Origin: Misgurnus anguillicaudatus
Lineage: Eukaryota; Chordata; Actinopteri; Cypriniformes; Cobitidae
NCBI RefSeq assembly: GCF_027580225.2
Contig: NC_073346.2
Span: forward strand, 7,342,001 to 7,406,000
Length of the DNA: 64,000 nt
Direction of reading: 5' to 3'
Below are positions 1 to 8,964 of this stretch, in pieces. Position 1 is the first letter of the stretch, and each line of letters starts with the position of its first letter. The notes under the pieces are model-generated. The model saw only the letters and a list, made by a program, of their open reading frames with translations, did no database searches and was not told the origin of the DNA. Position numbers and translations under genes: made by a program.

Positions 1-59
1 CGCTCCCTCGGAAGAAAGCGCGATACACAGCACGGGTGGCTACAACAAAGGCAAGAGAA

Positions 60-142
60 TGTCAGAAGTGGGATTCGAACCCACGCCTCCAGAGGAGACT
101 GCGACCTGAACGCAGCGCCTTAGACCGCTCGGCCATCCTGAC
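60..142 (-). tRNA. tRNA-Leu(CAG), unit 1
   Basis: Reference copy, 83 nt. On the minus strand the acceptor stem GTCAGGA pairs with TTCTGAC (one G-T wobble), followed by discriminator A at 60. The anticodon arm is CTGCG-TTCAGGT-CGCAG, giving anticodon CAG, which reads CUG. There is a long class II variable arm (CTCC/GGAG), and the T-arm is GTGGG-TTCGAAT-CCCAC. A box and B box match the Pol III consensus, and there is no intron. CCA is not encoded, as expected of a nuclear gene. Downstream (below position 60) there are only T3 runs nearby. Confidence 0.98.
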
Positions 143-1266
143 CAACCCAACTGGCCTGGGCGAGTCGATTGCGCTCCTCAGCGAATGTGCCGGTGTAGCT
201 TTTGGAATGACTCACGATTTTATTGCCTTCATGCAGCTCATCTTTAATTCTTATTTATTTCTTTACAAACGCCTTGAAATAGTGACGAATGTGGATTTTT
301 CGAAATGAGGAACAATGTGCCCAAAGCCTTTCATTTGCCAAAAGCACACCCAGCCCGTCTCCATATGCCCTGTAACGGATGCTGTCAAAGTGGTTTTGCA
401 TTCAATGATCCTTTCCCCCTTGATCATACTGTTTTAGAACAGGGTCACAAAAAGGAATCGCCATTCTCAGACCCTGCTCGTTCTACTTGAACGCGCAATG
501 AAAATACTTGATCAAATGCGGATGGACGCCGGCATTGCAATTTAGCGAAAAAGCGCCATCTCTGTACGTCTCAGGGCCTTTTTATGGTTCGCAGTTGCCT
601 TCTAATGTAGACAACAGTTAACCATACGGCGGCGACATCCTTAAAAGAACCGGTGGCATTGTGTCTCGAGCACACAAGGCAAACAACAGATTCTTCAAGA
701 GGTGAGTGCGAAGTACAGTTTACTGCCACAGGCAATGGCCGCAGAGCTTTTTCTTTAACAGACTCTAATACGTGGAACACGTCACCAACTTACATAGGAC
801 AGTCTTTCAACTTTAGCACAATTTAAGTTTTTCTACTAGATAATGAGGCTAAAGACGAGCCAAATACGTGATCACTGAACAACTGGGACTTTCCATTGTG
901 GATATGTAACGTTATTCCATTAATCTGTCAGCTGTGTCAAATGTGTCAAATGTAAGTGTTTATTTATAATGGGTTTTATCTAGCCTGAGAGCATGTGCGC
1001 CAAGATCGTCCAGCAACGGCAGGCGTGCCATTCTCGACACCATTTAAAAGACGATAGGAATCCTGGGCATGACATAGCCCCTCTGTGTCTCCTTGAAGTT
1101 GTTTCTGTACGTGTAACAAATTAAGAACGAGAAGGTCCTCAGTGTGGGTAGCCAGAGTGCAAGAAGCCCAGTCGTGCTCTCCTCGTAGGAGTTTCCTCGC
1201 TGGTGGCGCACAAAATGCCACGCAACCAGACAAAAGGGGCCACCCAGGAGCCGTCGGTCTGGGCGT
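143..1266. other. Leu-Met spacer, no gene recognised
   Basis: About 1.12 kb between the divergently pointing tRNA-Leu (minus) and tRNA-Met (plus), present in every unit. I find no A/B-box pair, tRNA, snRNA or recognisable protein in it. It holds a 9-bp tandem duplication (TGTGTCAAA twice, 933-950). Open frames here, such as an 85-codon minus-strand frame at 976-1233, match nothing I recognise and have no start context or splice structure. Two sequence types exist among units: T with C (for example at about 866 and 892) versus C with G. Confidence 0.75.
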
Positions 1267-1340
1267 GCCTCGTTGGCGCAGTTAGGCAGCGCGTCAGTCT
1301 CATAATCTGAAGGTCGTGAGTTCGAGCCTCACACGGGGCA
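1267..1340 (+). tRNA. Elongator tRNA-Met(CAT), unit 1
   Basis: Reference copy, 74 nt. The acceptor stem GCCTCGT pairs with ACGGGGC, followed by discriminator A. The D stem is GCGC/GCGC, the anticodon loop is CTCATAA with anticodon CAT, the variable loop is AGGTC and the T-arm is GTGAG-TTCGAGC-CTCAC. The TTCGAGC T-loop and the overall sequence match vertebrate elongator tRNA-Met rather than the initiator. There is no intron and no encoded CCA. Confidence 0.98.
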
Positions 1341-1348
1341 GGGTGCCC

Positions 1349-1352
1349 TTTT
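1349..1352 (+). terminator. Pol III T4 terminator of tRNA-Met, unit 1
   Basis: TTTT begins 9 nt after the discriminator base. A second TTTT lies at 1380-1383 and could act as a back-up. The same pair is present in most units; in units 6, 9 and 17 the first run is reduced to three T by a T-to-G change. Confidence 0.85.
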
Positions 1353-1389
1353 GTCGACTAGTTTGAGCCTTTAGCCCCGTTTTCCTTCC

Positions 1390-1423
1390 GCACAGTGTGC
1401 CACGCGTCCACGGCCTGAAGGCC
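1390..1423. other. Two inverted repeats just 5' of tRNA-Glu
   Basis: GCACA-g-TGTGC (1390-1400) is a perfect 5-bp inverted repeat. GGCC-TGAA-GGCC (1412-1423) is a 4-bp stem with a tetraloop, with outer CAC/GTG able to extend it across a bulge. The second ends 9 nt before the mature tRNA-Glu, where Pol III starts are usually placed. Both are unchanged in all units I compared. Function is unknown. Confidence 0.5.
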
Positions 1424-1432
1424 AGCGTGTCC

Positions 1433-1504
1433 TCCCTGGTGGTCTAGTGGCTAGGATTCGGCGCTCTCACCGCCGCGGCCCGGGTTCGATTCCCGGTCAG
1501 GGAA
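1433..1504 (+). tRNA. tRNA-Glu(CTC), unit 1
   Basis: Reference copy, 72 nt. The acceptor stem TCCCTGG pairs with TCAGGGA (last pair G-T), then discriminator A. The anticodon arm is CGGCG-CTCTCAC-CGCCG with anticodon CTC, which reads GAG. The T-arm is CCGGG-TTCGATT-CCCGG. A and B boxes are canonical. It starts 92 nt after the tRNA-Met end on the same strand. Confidence 0.98.
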
Positions 1505-1509
1505 CGCTC

Positions 1510-1513
1510 TTTT
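1510..1513 (+). terminator. Pol III T4 terminator of tRNA-Glu, unit 1
   Basis: TTTT begins 6 nt after the mature 3' end and is present at the same place in every unit. Confidence 0.85.
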
Positions 1514-1610
1514 GACGTGCGCTTGCCTTTTTCACCGGCAGGGTTATGCGCAATGCTGGCTTCGAAGGCAAGGATCGCAGCACCTCCAAGAGGCAAAGCT
1601 TCACTGCCTC

Positions 1611-1685
1611 CGGCCCATCGACCTAAGGTTGGACGGCTAAATTGCCTGCCTGCAGTCCTGCGCTCCGCCATCTGAGCAATCAGAG
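1611..1685 (-). pseudogene. Decayed tRNA-Tyr-like relic with intron, unit 1
   Basis: Reference copy. Read on minus, the 5' part (D arm with TGATTGCTCAG and GGAGCG, then AGGACTG before the anticodon) matches remembered vertebrate tRNA-Tyr exon 1 at 26 of 33 positions. After about 19 nt in the place of the tRNA-Tyr intron comes AACCTTAGGTCGATGG, matching exon 2 at 14 of 16. The anticodon site reads GCA rather than GTA, and the T-arm and acceptor 3' strand are not recognisable, so no B box and no functional gene. A possible displaced 3' remnant (CTTCGAAG, about 1557-1586) lies beyond a small inverted repeat at 1590-1610. The comparison is by hand and from memory. Confidence 0.6.
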
Positions 1686-1764
1686 CCTGGTGTGCGTCCT
1701 CTGCTCTACTGAGGCATGTTGACGCAGGACAGCAGACACCCAACTTGTGGGAGGAAGGAGTAAA

Positions 1765-1769
1765 AACAG
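1765..1769 (-). terminator. Pol III terminator of tRNA-Arg, unit 1
   Basis: AAAAA on plus (1763-1767 within about 2 nt) is a T5 run on minus, a few nt past the tRNA-Arg 3' end. It is present in every unit. Confidence 0.8.
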
Positions 1770-1772
1770 GAT

Positions 1773-1845
1773 CGAGCCAGCCAGGAGTCGAACCTAGAAT
1801 CTTCTGATCCGTAGTCAGACGCGTTATCCATTGCGCCACTGGCCC
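1773..1845 (-). tRNA. tRNA-Arg(ACG), unit 1
   Basis: Reference copy, 73 nt. On minus the acceptor stem GGGCCAG pairs with CTGGCTC, then discriminator G. The anticodon arm is TCTGA-CTACGGA-TCAGA with anticodon ACG, read as ICG after A34 deamination and decoding CGU/CGC/CGA. The T-arm is CTAGG-TTCGACT-CCTGG: position 50 is T, making a T-G wobble where the usual vertebrate gene has C-G. All 24 copies share it. Confidence 0.98.
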
Positions 1846-1973
1846 AACAACCTGGGAAGTCATGCTTGGAGAAGACAGCTGGATTCTGGAGGCCAGCTGC
1901 CAAACTTCATTATTAAATATTAATCCGGTTTTACTCTGCCATCATTAAATCCATTATTACACAATCAATAATT
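1846..1973. other. Arg-LINE spacer, AT-rich
   Basis: 128 nt upstream of tRNA-Arg and before the recognisable LINE reading frame, rich in ATTATTA-like runs. It may be degraded LINE or older flank. I see no gene in it. Confidence 0.5.
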
Positions 1974-2506
1974 ACATGGTTCCCTGCTGCAGCAGCCAAG
2001 GACAAGGCCAAGCTGCAGTGGGTGATCCGCTCGGCAGAGAGAGTGATCAACACCTCTCTACCTTCTCTGGAATCCCTTCACAACATCAGGGCTGTGAGAA
2101 GGGCAAGAAAAATTATGTCTGACCCATCTCATCCAGGCTGTACCATGTTTCAGCTGCTCCTTTCAGGTAGAAGGCTTCGGCTCCCGAGAACTGCAAAATC
2201 CCGGCATCGCCTGAGCTTCTTTCCCACGGCCGCCAGGCTGCTTAATGACAATTCAATTCCTTTTCAGGACTGAATGCACTGTTTGCACTTTATTGTTTCT
2301 ATTACTCCTACTTTTATCATTCAGTATTAGTGTAAGTATCATTATTACTCTTAGCACCTTCCATTCACCTTCCATATGACTGTGTATTGTCATATCTTGT
2401 TCTGTCTTAATGTTTCGTTTGCCACATTACATCCATGCGTGACTGGATGTAAAGAATTCCAATTGTGTTTGACACTATATTGCAATAAATTGAACCTTGA
2501 ACCTTC
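1974..2506 (+). mobile_element. LINE 3' end (L2/CR1/Rex1-like), unit 1
   Basis: Reference copy. An open frame enters from about 1974 and stops at TGA 2271-2273. It encodes about 99 residues resembling the extreme C-terminus after the reverse transcriptase of vertebrate L2/CR1/Rex1-clade LINEs: a KDKAKLQ..IRSAERVI stretch, PSLESL, a DPSHPG motif, LLLSGRRLRLPR, then RLSFFPTAARLLND. A 233-nt 3' UTR follows, with AATAAA at 2484-2489 and a terminal TTGAACC doublet. The rest of the element is absent (5' truncation is normal for LINEs). Here W (TGG) stands just before the VIRSAE stretch where most copies have R. Confidence 0.75.
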
Positions 2507-2565
2507 ATCTCTACCAGAATGGGAAACCGGGTCATCCCCCGCGTGCCTGTCTCCTGGCGTCTTTG

Positions 2566-2569
2566 AAAA
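2566..2569 (-). terminator. Nearest T4 behind tRNA-Leu, unit 2
   Basis: Downstream of tRNA-Leu on minus the first run of four T is this one, 63 nt past the discriminator base at 2632; nearer runs have only three T. The layout is the same in all units that keep tRNA-Leu. Confidence 0.5.
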
Positions 2570-2631
2570 GGACGCTCCCTCGGAAGAAAGCGCGATGCAC
2601 AGCACGGGTGGCTACAACAAAGGCAAGAGAA

Positions 2632-2714
2632 TGTCAGAAGTGGGATTCGAACCCACGCCTCCAGAGGAGACTGCGACCTGAACGCAGCGCCTTAGACCGC
2701 TCGGCCATCCTGAC
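2632..2714 (-). tRNA. tRNA-Leu(CAG), unit 2
   Basis: Same mature sequence as the unit 1 copy. Confidence 0.98.
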
Positions 2715-3838
2715 CAACCCAATTGGCCCGGGCGAGTCGATTGCGCTCCTCAGCGAATGTGCCGGTGTAGCTTTTGGAATGACTCACGATTTTATTGCCT
2801 TCATGCAGCTCATCTTTAATTCTTATTTATTTCTTTACAAACGCCTTGAAATAGTGACGAATGTGGATTTTTCGAAATGAGGAACAATGTGCCCGAAGCC
2901 TTTCATTTGCCAAAAGCACACCCAGCCCGTCTCCATATGCCCTGTAACGGATGCTGTCAAAGTGGTTTTGCATTCAATGATCCTTTCCCCCTTGATCATA
3001 CTGTTTTAGAACAGGGTCACAAAAAGGAATCGCCATTCTCAGACCCTGCTCGTTCTACTTGAACGCGCAACGAAAATACTTAATCAAATGCGGATGGACG
3101 CCGGCATTGCAATTTAGCGAAAAAGCGCCATCTCTGTACGTCTCAGGGCCTTTTTATGGTTCGCAGTTGCCTTCTAATGTAGACAACAGTTAACCATACG
3201 GCGGCGACATCCTTAAAAGAACCGGTGGCATTGTGTCTCGAGCACACAAGGCAAACAAGAGATTCTTCAAGAGGTGAGTGCGAAGTACAGTTTACTGCCA
3301 CAGGCAATGGCCGCAGAGCTTTTTCTTTAACAGACTCTAATACGTGGAACACGTCACCAACTTACATAGGACAGTCTTTCAACTTTAGCACAATTTAAGT
3401 TTTTCTACTAGATAATGAGGCTAAAGACGAGCCAAATACGTGATCACTGAACAACTGGGACTTTCCATTGTGGATATGTAACGTTATTCCATTAATCTGT
3501 CAGCTGTGTCAAATGTGTCAAATGTAAGTGTTTATTTATAATGGGTTTTATCTAGCCTGAGAGCATGTGCGCCAAGATCGTCCAGCAACGGCAGGCGTGC
3601 CATTCTCGACACCATTTAAAAGACGATAGGAATCCTGGGCATGACATAGCCCCTCTGTGTCTCCTTGAAGTTGTTTCTGTACGTGTAACAAATTAAGAAC
3701 GAGAAGGTCCTCAGTGTGGGTAGCCAGAGTGCAAGAAGCCCAGTCGTGCTCTCCTCGTAGGAGTTTCCTCGCTGGTGGCGCACAAAATGCCACGCAACCA
3801 GACAAAAGGGGCCACCCAGGAGCCGTCGGTCTGGGCGT

Positions 3839-3912
3839 GCCTCGTTGGCGCAGTTAGGCAGCGCGTCAGTCTCATAATCTGAAGGTCGTGAGTTCGAGCC
3901 TCACACGGGGCA
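3839..3912 (+). tRNA. tRNA-Met(CAT), unit 2
   Basis: Same as unit 1; T4 follows. Confidence 0.98.
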
Positions 3913-4004
3913 GGGTGCCCTTTTGTCGACTAGTTTGAGCCTTTAGCCCCGTTTTCCTTCCGCACAGTGTGCCACGCGTCCACGGCCTGAAGGCCAGCGT
4001 GTCC

Positions 4005-4076
4005 TCCCTGGTGGTCTAGTGGCTAGGATTCGGCGCTCTCACCGCCGCGGCCCGGGTTCGATTCCCGGTCAGGGAA
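4005..4076 (+). tRNA. tRNA-Glu(CTC), unit 2
   Basis: Same as unit 1; T4 follows. Confidence 0.98.
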
Positions 4077-4182
4077 CGCTCTTTTGACGTGCGCTTGCCT
4101 TTTTCACCGGCCGGGTTATGCGCAATGCTGGCTTCGAAGGCAAGGATCGCAGCACCTCCAAGAGGCAAAGCTTCACTGCCTC

Positions 4183-4248
4183 CGGCCCATCGACCTAAGG
4201 TTGGACGGCTAAATTGCCTGCCTGCAGTCCTGCGCTCCGCAATCAGAG
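4183..4248 (-). pseudogene. tRNA-Tyr-like relic, 9-nt deleted form, unit 2
   Basis: Lacks 9 nt of the D arm (the A-box part), between short GC repeats. This makes the unit 2,563 bp long. Confidence 0.55.
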
Positions 4249-4335
4249 CCTGGTGTCCGTCCTCTGCTCTACTGAGGCATGTTGACGCAGGACAGCAGAC
4301 ACCCAACTTGTGGGAGGAAGGAGTAAAAACAGGAT

Positions 4336-4408
4336 CGAGCCAGCCAGGAGTCGAACCTAGAATCTTCTGATCCGTAGTCAGACGCGTTATCCATTGCGCC
4401 ACTGGCCC
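4336..4408 (-). tRNA. tRNA-Arg(ACG), unit 2
   Basis: Same as unit 1. Confidence 0.98.
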
Positions 4409-4536
4409 AACAACCTGGGAAGTCATGCTTGGAGAAGACAGCTGGATTCTGGAGGCCAGCTGCCAAACTTCATTATTAAATATTAATCCGGTTTTACTCT
4501 GCCATCATTAAATCCATTATTACACAATCAATAATT

Positions 4537-5069
4537 ACATGGTTCCCTGCTGCAGCAGCCAAGGACAAGGCCAAGCTGCAGTGGGTGATCCGCTCGGCAG
4601 AGAGAGTGATCAACACCTCTCTACCTTCTCTGGAATCCCTTCACAACATCAGGGCTGTGAGAAGGGCAAGAAAAATTATGTCTGACCCATCTCATCCAGG
4701 CTGTACCATGTTTCAGCTGCTCCTTTCAGGTAGAAGGCTTCGGCTCCCGAGAACTGCAAAATCCCGGCATCGCCTGAGCTTCTTTCCCACGGCCGCCAGG
4801 CTGCTTAATGACAATTCAATTCCTTTTCAGGACTGAATGCACTGTTTGCACTTTATTGTTTCTATTACTCCTACTTTTATCATTCAGTATTAGTGTAAGT
4901 ATCATTATTACTCTTAGCACCTTCCATTCACCTTCCATATGACTGTGTATTGTCATATCTTGTTCTGTCTTAATGTTTCGTTTGCCACATTACATCCATG
5001 CGTGACTGGATGTAAAGAATTCCAATTGTGTTTGACACTATATTGCAATAAATTGAACCTTGAACCTTC
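4537..5069 (+). mobile_element. LINE 3' end, unit 2
   Basis: Frame open to its stop; carries the same R-to-W change as unit 1. Confidence 0.75.
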
Positions 5070-5194
5070 ATCTCTACCAGAATGGGAAACCGGGTCATCC
5101 CCCGCGTGCCTGTCTCCTGGCGTCTTTGAAAAGGACGCTCCCTCGGAAGAAAGCGCGATGCACAGCACGGGTGGCTACAACAAAGGCAAGAGAA

Positions 5195-5277
5195 TGTCAG
5201 AAGTGGGATTCGAACCCACGCCTCCAGAGGAGACTGCGACCTGAACGCAGCGCCTTAGACCGCTCGGCCATCCTGAC
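5195..5277 (-). tRNA. tRNA-Leu(CAG), unit 3
   Basis: Canonical copy. Confidence 0.98.
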
Positions 5278-6401
5278 CAACCCAATTGGCCCGGGCGAGT
5301 CGATTGCGCTCCTCAGCGAATGTGCCGGTGTAGCTTTTGGAATGACTCACGATTTTATTGCCTTCATGCAGCTCATCTTTAATTCTTATTTATTTCTTTA
5401 CAAACGCCTTGAAATAGTGACGAATGTGGATTTTTCGAAATGAGGAACAATGTGCCCGAAGCCTTTCATTTGCCAAAAGCACACCCAGCCCGTCTCCATA
5501 TGCCCTGTAACGGATGCTGTCAAAGTGGTTTTGCATTCAATGATCCTTTCCCCCTTGATCATACTGTTTTAGAACAGGGTCACAAAAAGGAATCGCCATT
5601 CTCAGACCCTGCTCGTTCTACTTGAACGCGCAACGAAAATACTTAATCAAATGCGGATGGACGCCGGCATTGCAATTTAGCGAAAAAGCGCCATCTCTGT
5701 ACGTCTCAGGGCCTTTTTATGGTTCGCAGTTGCCTTCTAATGTAGACAACAGTTAACCATACGGCGGCGACATCCTTAAAAGAACCGGTGGCATTGTGTC
5801 TCGAGCACACAAGGCAAACAAGAGATTCTTCAAGAGGTGAGTGCGAAGTACAGTTTACTGCCACAGGCAATGGCCGCAGAGCTTTTTCTTTAACAGACTC
5901 TAATACGTGGAACACGTCACCAACTTACATAGGACAGTCTTTCAACTTTAGCACAATTTAAGTTTTTCTACTAGATAATGAGGCTAAAGACGAGCCAAAT
6001 ACGTGATCACTGAACAACTGGGACTTTCCATTGTGGATATGTAACGTTATTCCATTAATCTGTCAGCTGTGTCAAATGTGTCAAATGTAAGTGTTTATTT
6101 ATAATGGGTTTTATCTAGCCTGAGAGCATGTGCGCCAAGATCGTCCAGCAACGGCAGGCGTGCCATTCTCGACACCATTTAAAAGACGATAGGAATCCTG
6201 GGCATGACATAGCCCCTCTGTGTCTCCTTGAAGTTGTTTCTGTACGTGTAACAAATTAAGAACGAGAAGGTCCTCAGTGTGGGTAGCCAGAGTGCAAGAA
6301 GCCCAGTCGTGCTCTCCTCGTAGGAGTTTCCTCGCTGGTGGCGCACAAAATGCCACGCAACCAGACAAAAGGGGCCACCCAGGAGCCGTCGGTCTGGGCG
6401 T

Positions 6402-6475
6402 GCCTCGTTGGCGCAGTTAGGCAGCGCGTCAGTCTCATAATCTGAAGGTCGTGAGTTCGAGCCTCACACGGGGCA
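6402..6475 (+). tRNA. tRNA-Met(CAT), unit 3
   Basis: Canonical copy. Confidence 0.98.
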
Positions 6476-6567
6476 GGGTGCCCTTTTGTCGACTAGTTTG
6501 AGCCTTTAGCCCCGTTTTCCTTCCGCACAGTGTGCCACGCGTCCACGGCCTGAAGGCCAGCGTGTCC

Positions 6568-6639
6568 TCCCTGGTGGTCTAGTGGCTAGGATTCGGCGCT
6601 CTCACCGCCGCGGCCCGGGTTCGATTCCCGGTCAGGGAA
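6568..6639 (+). tRNA. tRNA-Glu(CTC), unit 3
   Basis: Canonical copy. Confidence 0.98.
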
Positions 6640-6745
6640 CGCTCTTTTGACGTGCGCTTGCCTTTTTCACCGGCCGGGTTATGCGCAATGCTGGCTTCGA
6701 AGGCAAGGATCGCAGCACCTCCAAGAGGCAAAGCTTCACTGCCTC

Positions 6746-6811
6746 CGGCCCATCGACCTAAGGTTGGATGGCTAAATTGCCTGCCTGCAGTCCTGCGCTC
6801 CGCAATCAGAG
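6746..6811 (-). pseudogene. tRNA-Tyr-like relic, 9-nt deleted form, unit 3
   Basis: Deleted form with one private C-to-T change (GGATGG near 6769). Confidence 0.55.
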
Positions 6812-6898
6812 CCTGGTGTCCGTCCTCTGCTCTACTGAGGCATGTTGACGCAGGACAGCAGACACCCAACTTGTGGGAGGAAGGAGTAAAAACAGGAT

Positions 6899-6971
6899 CG
6901 AGCCAGCCAGGAGTCGAACCTAGAATCTTCTGATCCGTAGTCAGACGCGTTATCCATTGCGCCACTGGCCC
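6899..6971 (-). tRNA. tRNA-Arg(ACG), unit 3
   Basis: Canonical copy. Confidence 0.98.
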
Positions 6972-7099
6972 AACAACCTGGGAAGTCATGCTTGGAGAAG
7001 ACAGCTGGATTCTGGAGGCCAGCTGCCAAACTTCATTATTAAATATTAATCCGGTTTTACTCTGCCATCATTAAATCCATTATTACAAAATCAATAATT

Positions 7100-7632
7100 A
7101 CATGGTTCCCTGCTGCAGCAGCCAAGGACAAGGCCAAGCTGCAGCGGGTGATCCGCTCGGCAGAGAGAGTGATCAACACCTCTCTACCTTCTCTGGAATC
7201 CCTTCACAACATCAGGGCTGTGAGAAGGGCAAGAAAAATTATGTCTGACCCATCTCATCCAGGCTGTACCATGTTTCAGCTGCTCCTTTCAGGTAGAAGG
7301 CTTCGGCTCCCGAGAACTGCAAAATCCCGTCATCGCCTGAGCTTCTTTCCCACGGCCGCCAGGCTGCTTAATGACAATTCAATTCCTTTTCAGGACTGAA
7401 TGCACTGTTTGCACTTTATTGTTTCTATTACTCCTACTTTTATCATTCAGTATTAGTGTAAGTATCATTATTACTCTTAGCACCTTCCATTCACCTTCCA
7501 TATGACTGTGTATTGTCATATCTTGTTCTGTCTTAATGTTTCGTTTGCCACATTACATCCATGCGTGACTGGATGTAAAGAATTCCAATTGTGTTTGACA
7601 CTATATTGCAATAAATTGAACCTTGAACCTTC
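7100..7632 (+). mobile_element. LINE 3' end, unit 3
   Basis: R codon (CGG) restored before VIRSAE. One silent change in the frame (CGT for CGG) is shared with unit 6. Confidence 0.75.
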
Positions 7633-7757
7633 ATCTCTACCAGAATGGGAAACCGGGTCATCCCCCGCGTGCCTGTCTCCTGGCGTCTTTGAAAAGGACG
7701 CTCCCTCGGAAGAAAGCGCGATGCACAGCACGGGTGGCTACAACAAAGGCAAGAGAA

Positions 7758-7840
7758 TGTCAGAAGTGGGATTCGAACCCACGCCTCCAGAGGAGACTGC
7801 GACCTGAACGCAGCGCCTTAGACCGCTCGGCCATCCTGAC
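7758..7840 (-). tRNA. tRNA-Leu(CAG), unit 4
   Basis: Canonical copy. Confidence 0.98.
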
Positions 7841-8964
7841 CAACCCAATTGGCCCGGGCGAGTCGATTGCGCTCCTCAGCGAATGTGCCGGTGTAGCTTT
7901 TGGAATGACTCACGATTTTATTGCCTTCATGCAGCTCATCTTTAATTCTTATTTATTTCTTTACAAACGCCTTGAAATAGTGACGAATGTGGATTTTTCG
8001 AAATGAGGAACAATGTGCCCGAAGCCTTTCATTTGCCAAAAGCACACCCAGCCCGTCTCCATATGCCCTGTAACGGATGCTGTCAAAGTGGTTTTGCATT
8101 CAATGATCCTTTCCCCCTTGATCATACTGTTATAGAACAGGGTCACAAAAAGGAATCGCCATTCTCAGACCCTGCTCGTTCTACTTGAACGCGCAACGAA
8201 AATACTTAATCAAATGCGGATGGACGCCGGCATTGCAATTTAGCGAAAAAGCGCCATCTCTGTACGTCTCAGGGCCTTTTTATGGTTCGCAGTTGCCTTC
8301 TAATGTAGACAACAGTTAACCATACGGCGGCGACATCCTTAAAAGAACCGGTGGCATTGTGTCTCGAGCACACAAGGCAAACAAGAGATTCTTCAAGAGG
8401 TGAGTGCGAAGTACAGTTTACTGCCACAGGCAATGGCCGCAGAGCTTTTTCTTTAACAGACTCTAATACGTGGAACACGTCACCAACTTACATAGGACAG
8501 TCTTTCAACTTTAGCACAATTTAAGTTTTTCTACTAGATAATGAGGCTAAAGACGAGCCAAATACGTGATCACTGAACAACTGGGACTTTCCATTGTGGA
8601 TATGTAACGTTATTCCATTAATCTGTCAGCTGTGTCAAATGTGTCAAATGTAAGTGTTTATTTATAATGGGTTTTATCTAGCCTGAGAGCATGTGCGCCA
8701 AGATCGTCCAGCAACGGCAGGCGTGCCATTCTCGACACCATTTAAAAGACGATAGGAATCCTGGGCATGACATAGCCCCTCTGTGTCTCCTTGAAGTTGT
8801 TTCTGTACGTGTAACAAATTAAGAACGAGAAGGTCCTCAGTGTGGGTAGCCAGAGTGCAAGAAGCCCAGTCGTGCTCTCCTCGTAGGAGTTTCCTCGCTG
8901 GTGGCGCACAAAATGCCACGCAACCAGACAAAAGGGGCCACCCAGGAGCCGTCGGTCTGGGCGT

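Noticed and set aside
305..490. A 61-codon plus-strand frame in each unit
   Set aside because: Short spacer frame with no recognisable motif; its persistence follows from the youth of the array.
976..1233. An 85-codon minus-strand frame conserved in the Leu-Met spacer
   Set aside because: Conserved only as much as the rest of the unit, and an overlapping 63-codon frame opens and closes with single substitutions. No family resemblance, so no coding claim.
1267..1504. A built-in dicistronic tRNA-Met-tRNA-Glu gene
   Set aside because: In most units two TTTT runs separate the genes, and Glu has its own A and B boxes, so independent transcription is simpler. The question remains open only for the T3 copies.
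1444..1863. A 139- or 136-codon minus-strand open frame in every unit
   Set aside because: It is a read-through of tRNA-Arg (VAQWITRLTTDQKIL), the Tyr relic and antisense tRNA-Glu. The 9-nt deletion happens to be in frame, which is why it stays open.
2497..2880. A 127-codon open frame recurring in nearly every unit
   Set aside because: It runs antisense through tRNA-Leu and its flanks. The GFEPTPPEET-type peptide in the overlapping 101-codon frame is a familiar spurious translation of tRNA-Leu genes. No start context, and the frame is broken by a 2-nt indel in units 6 and 9.
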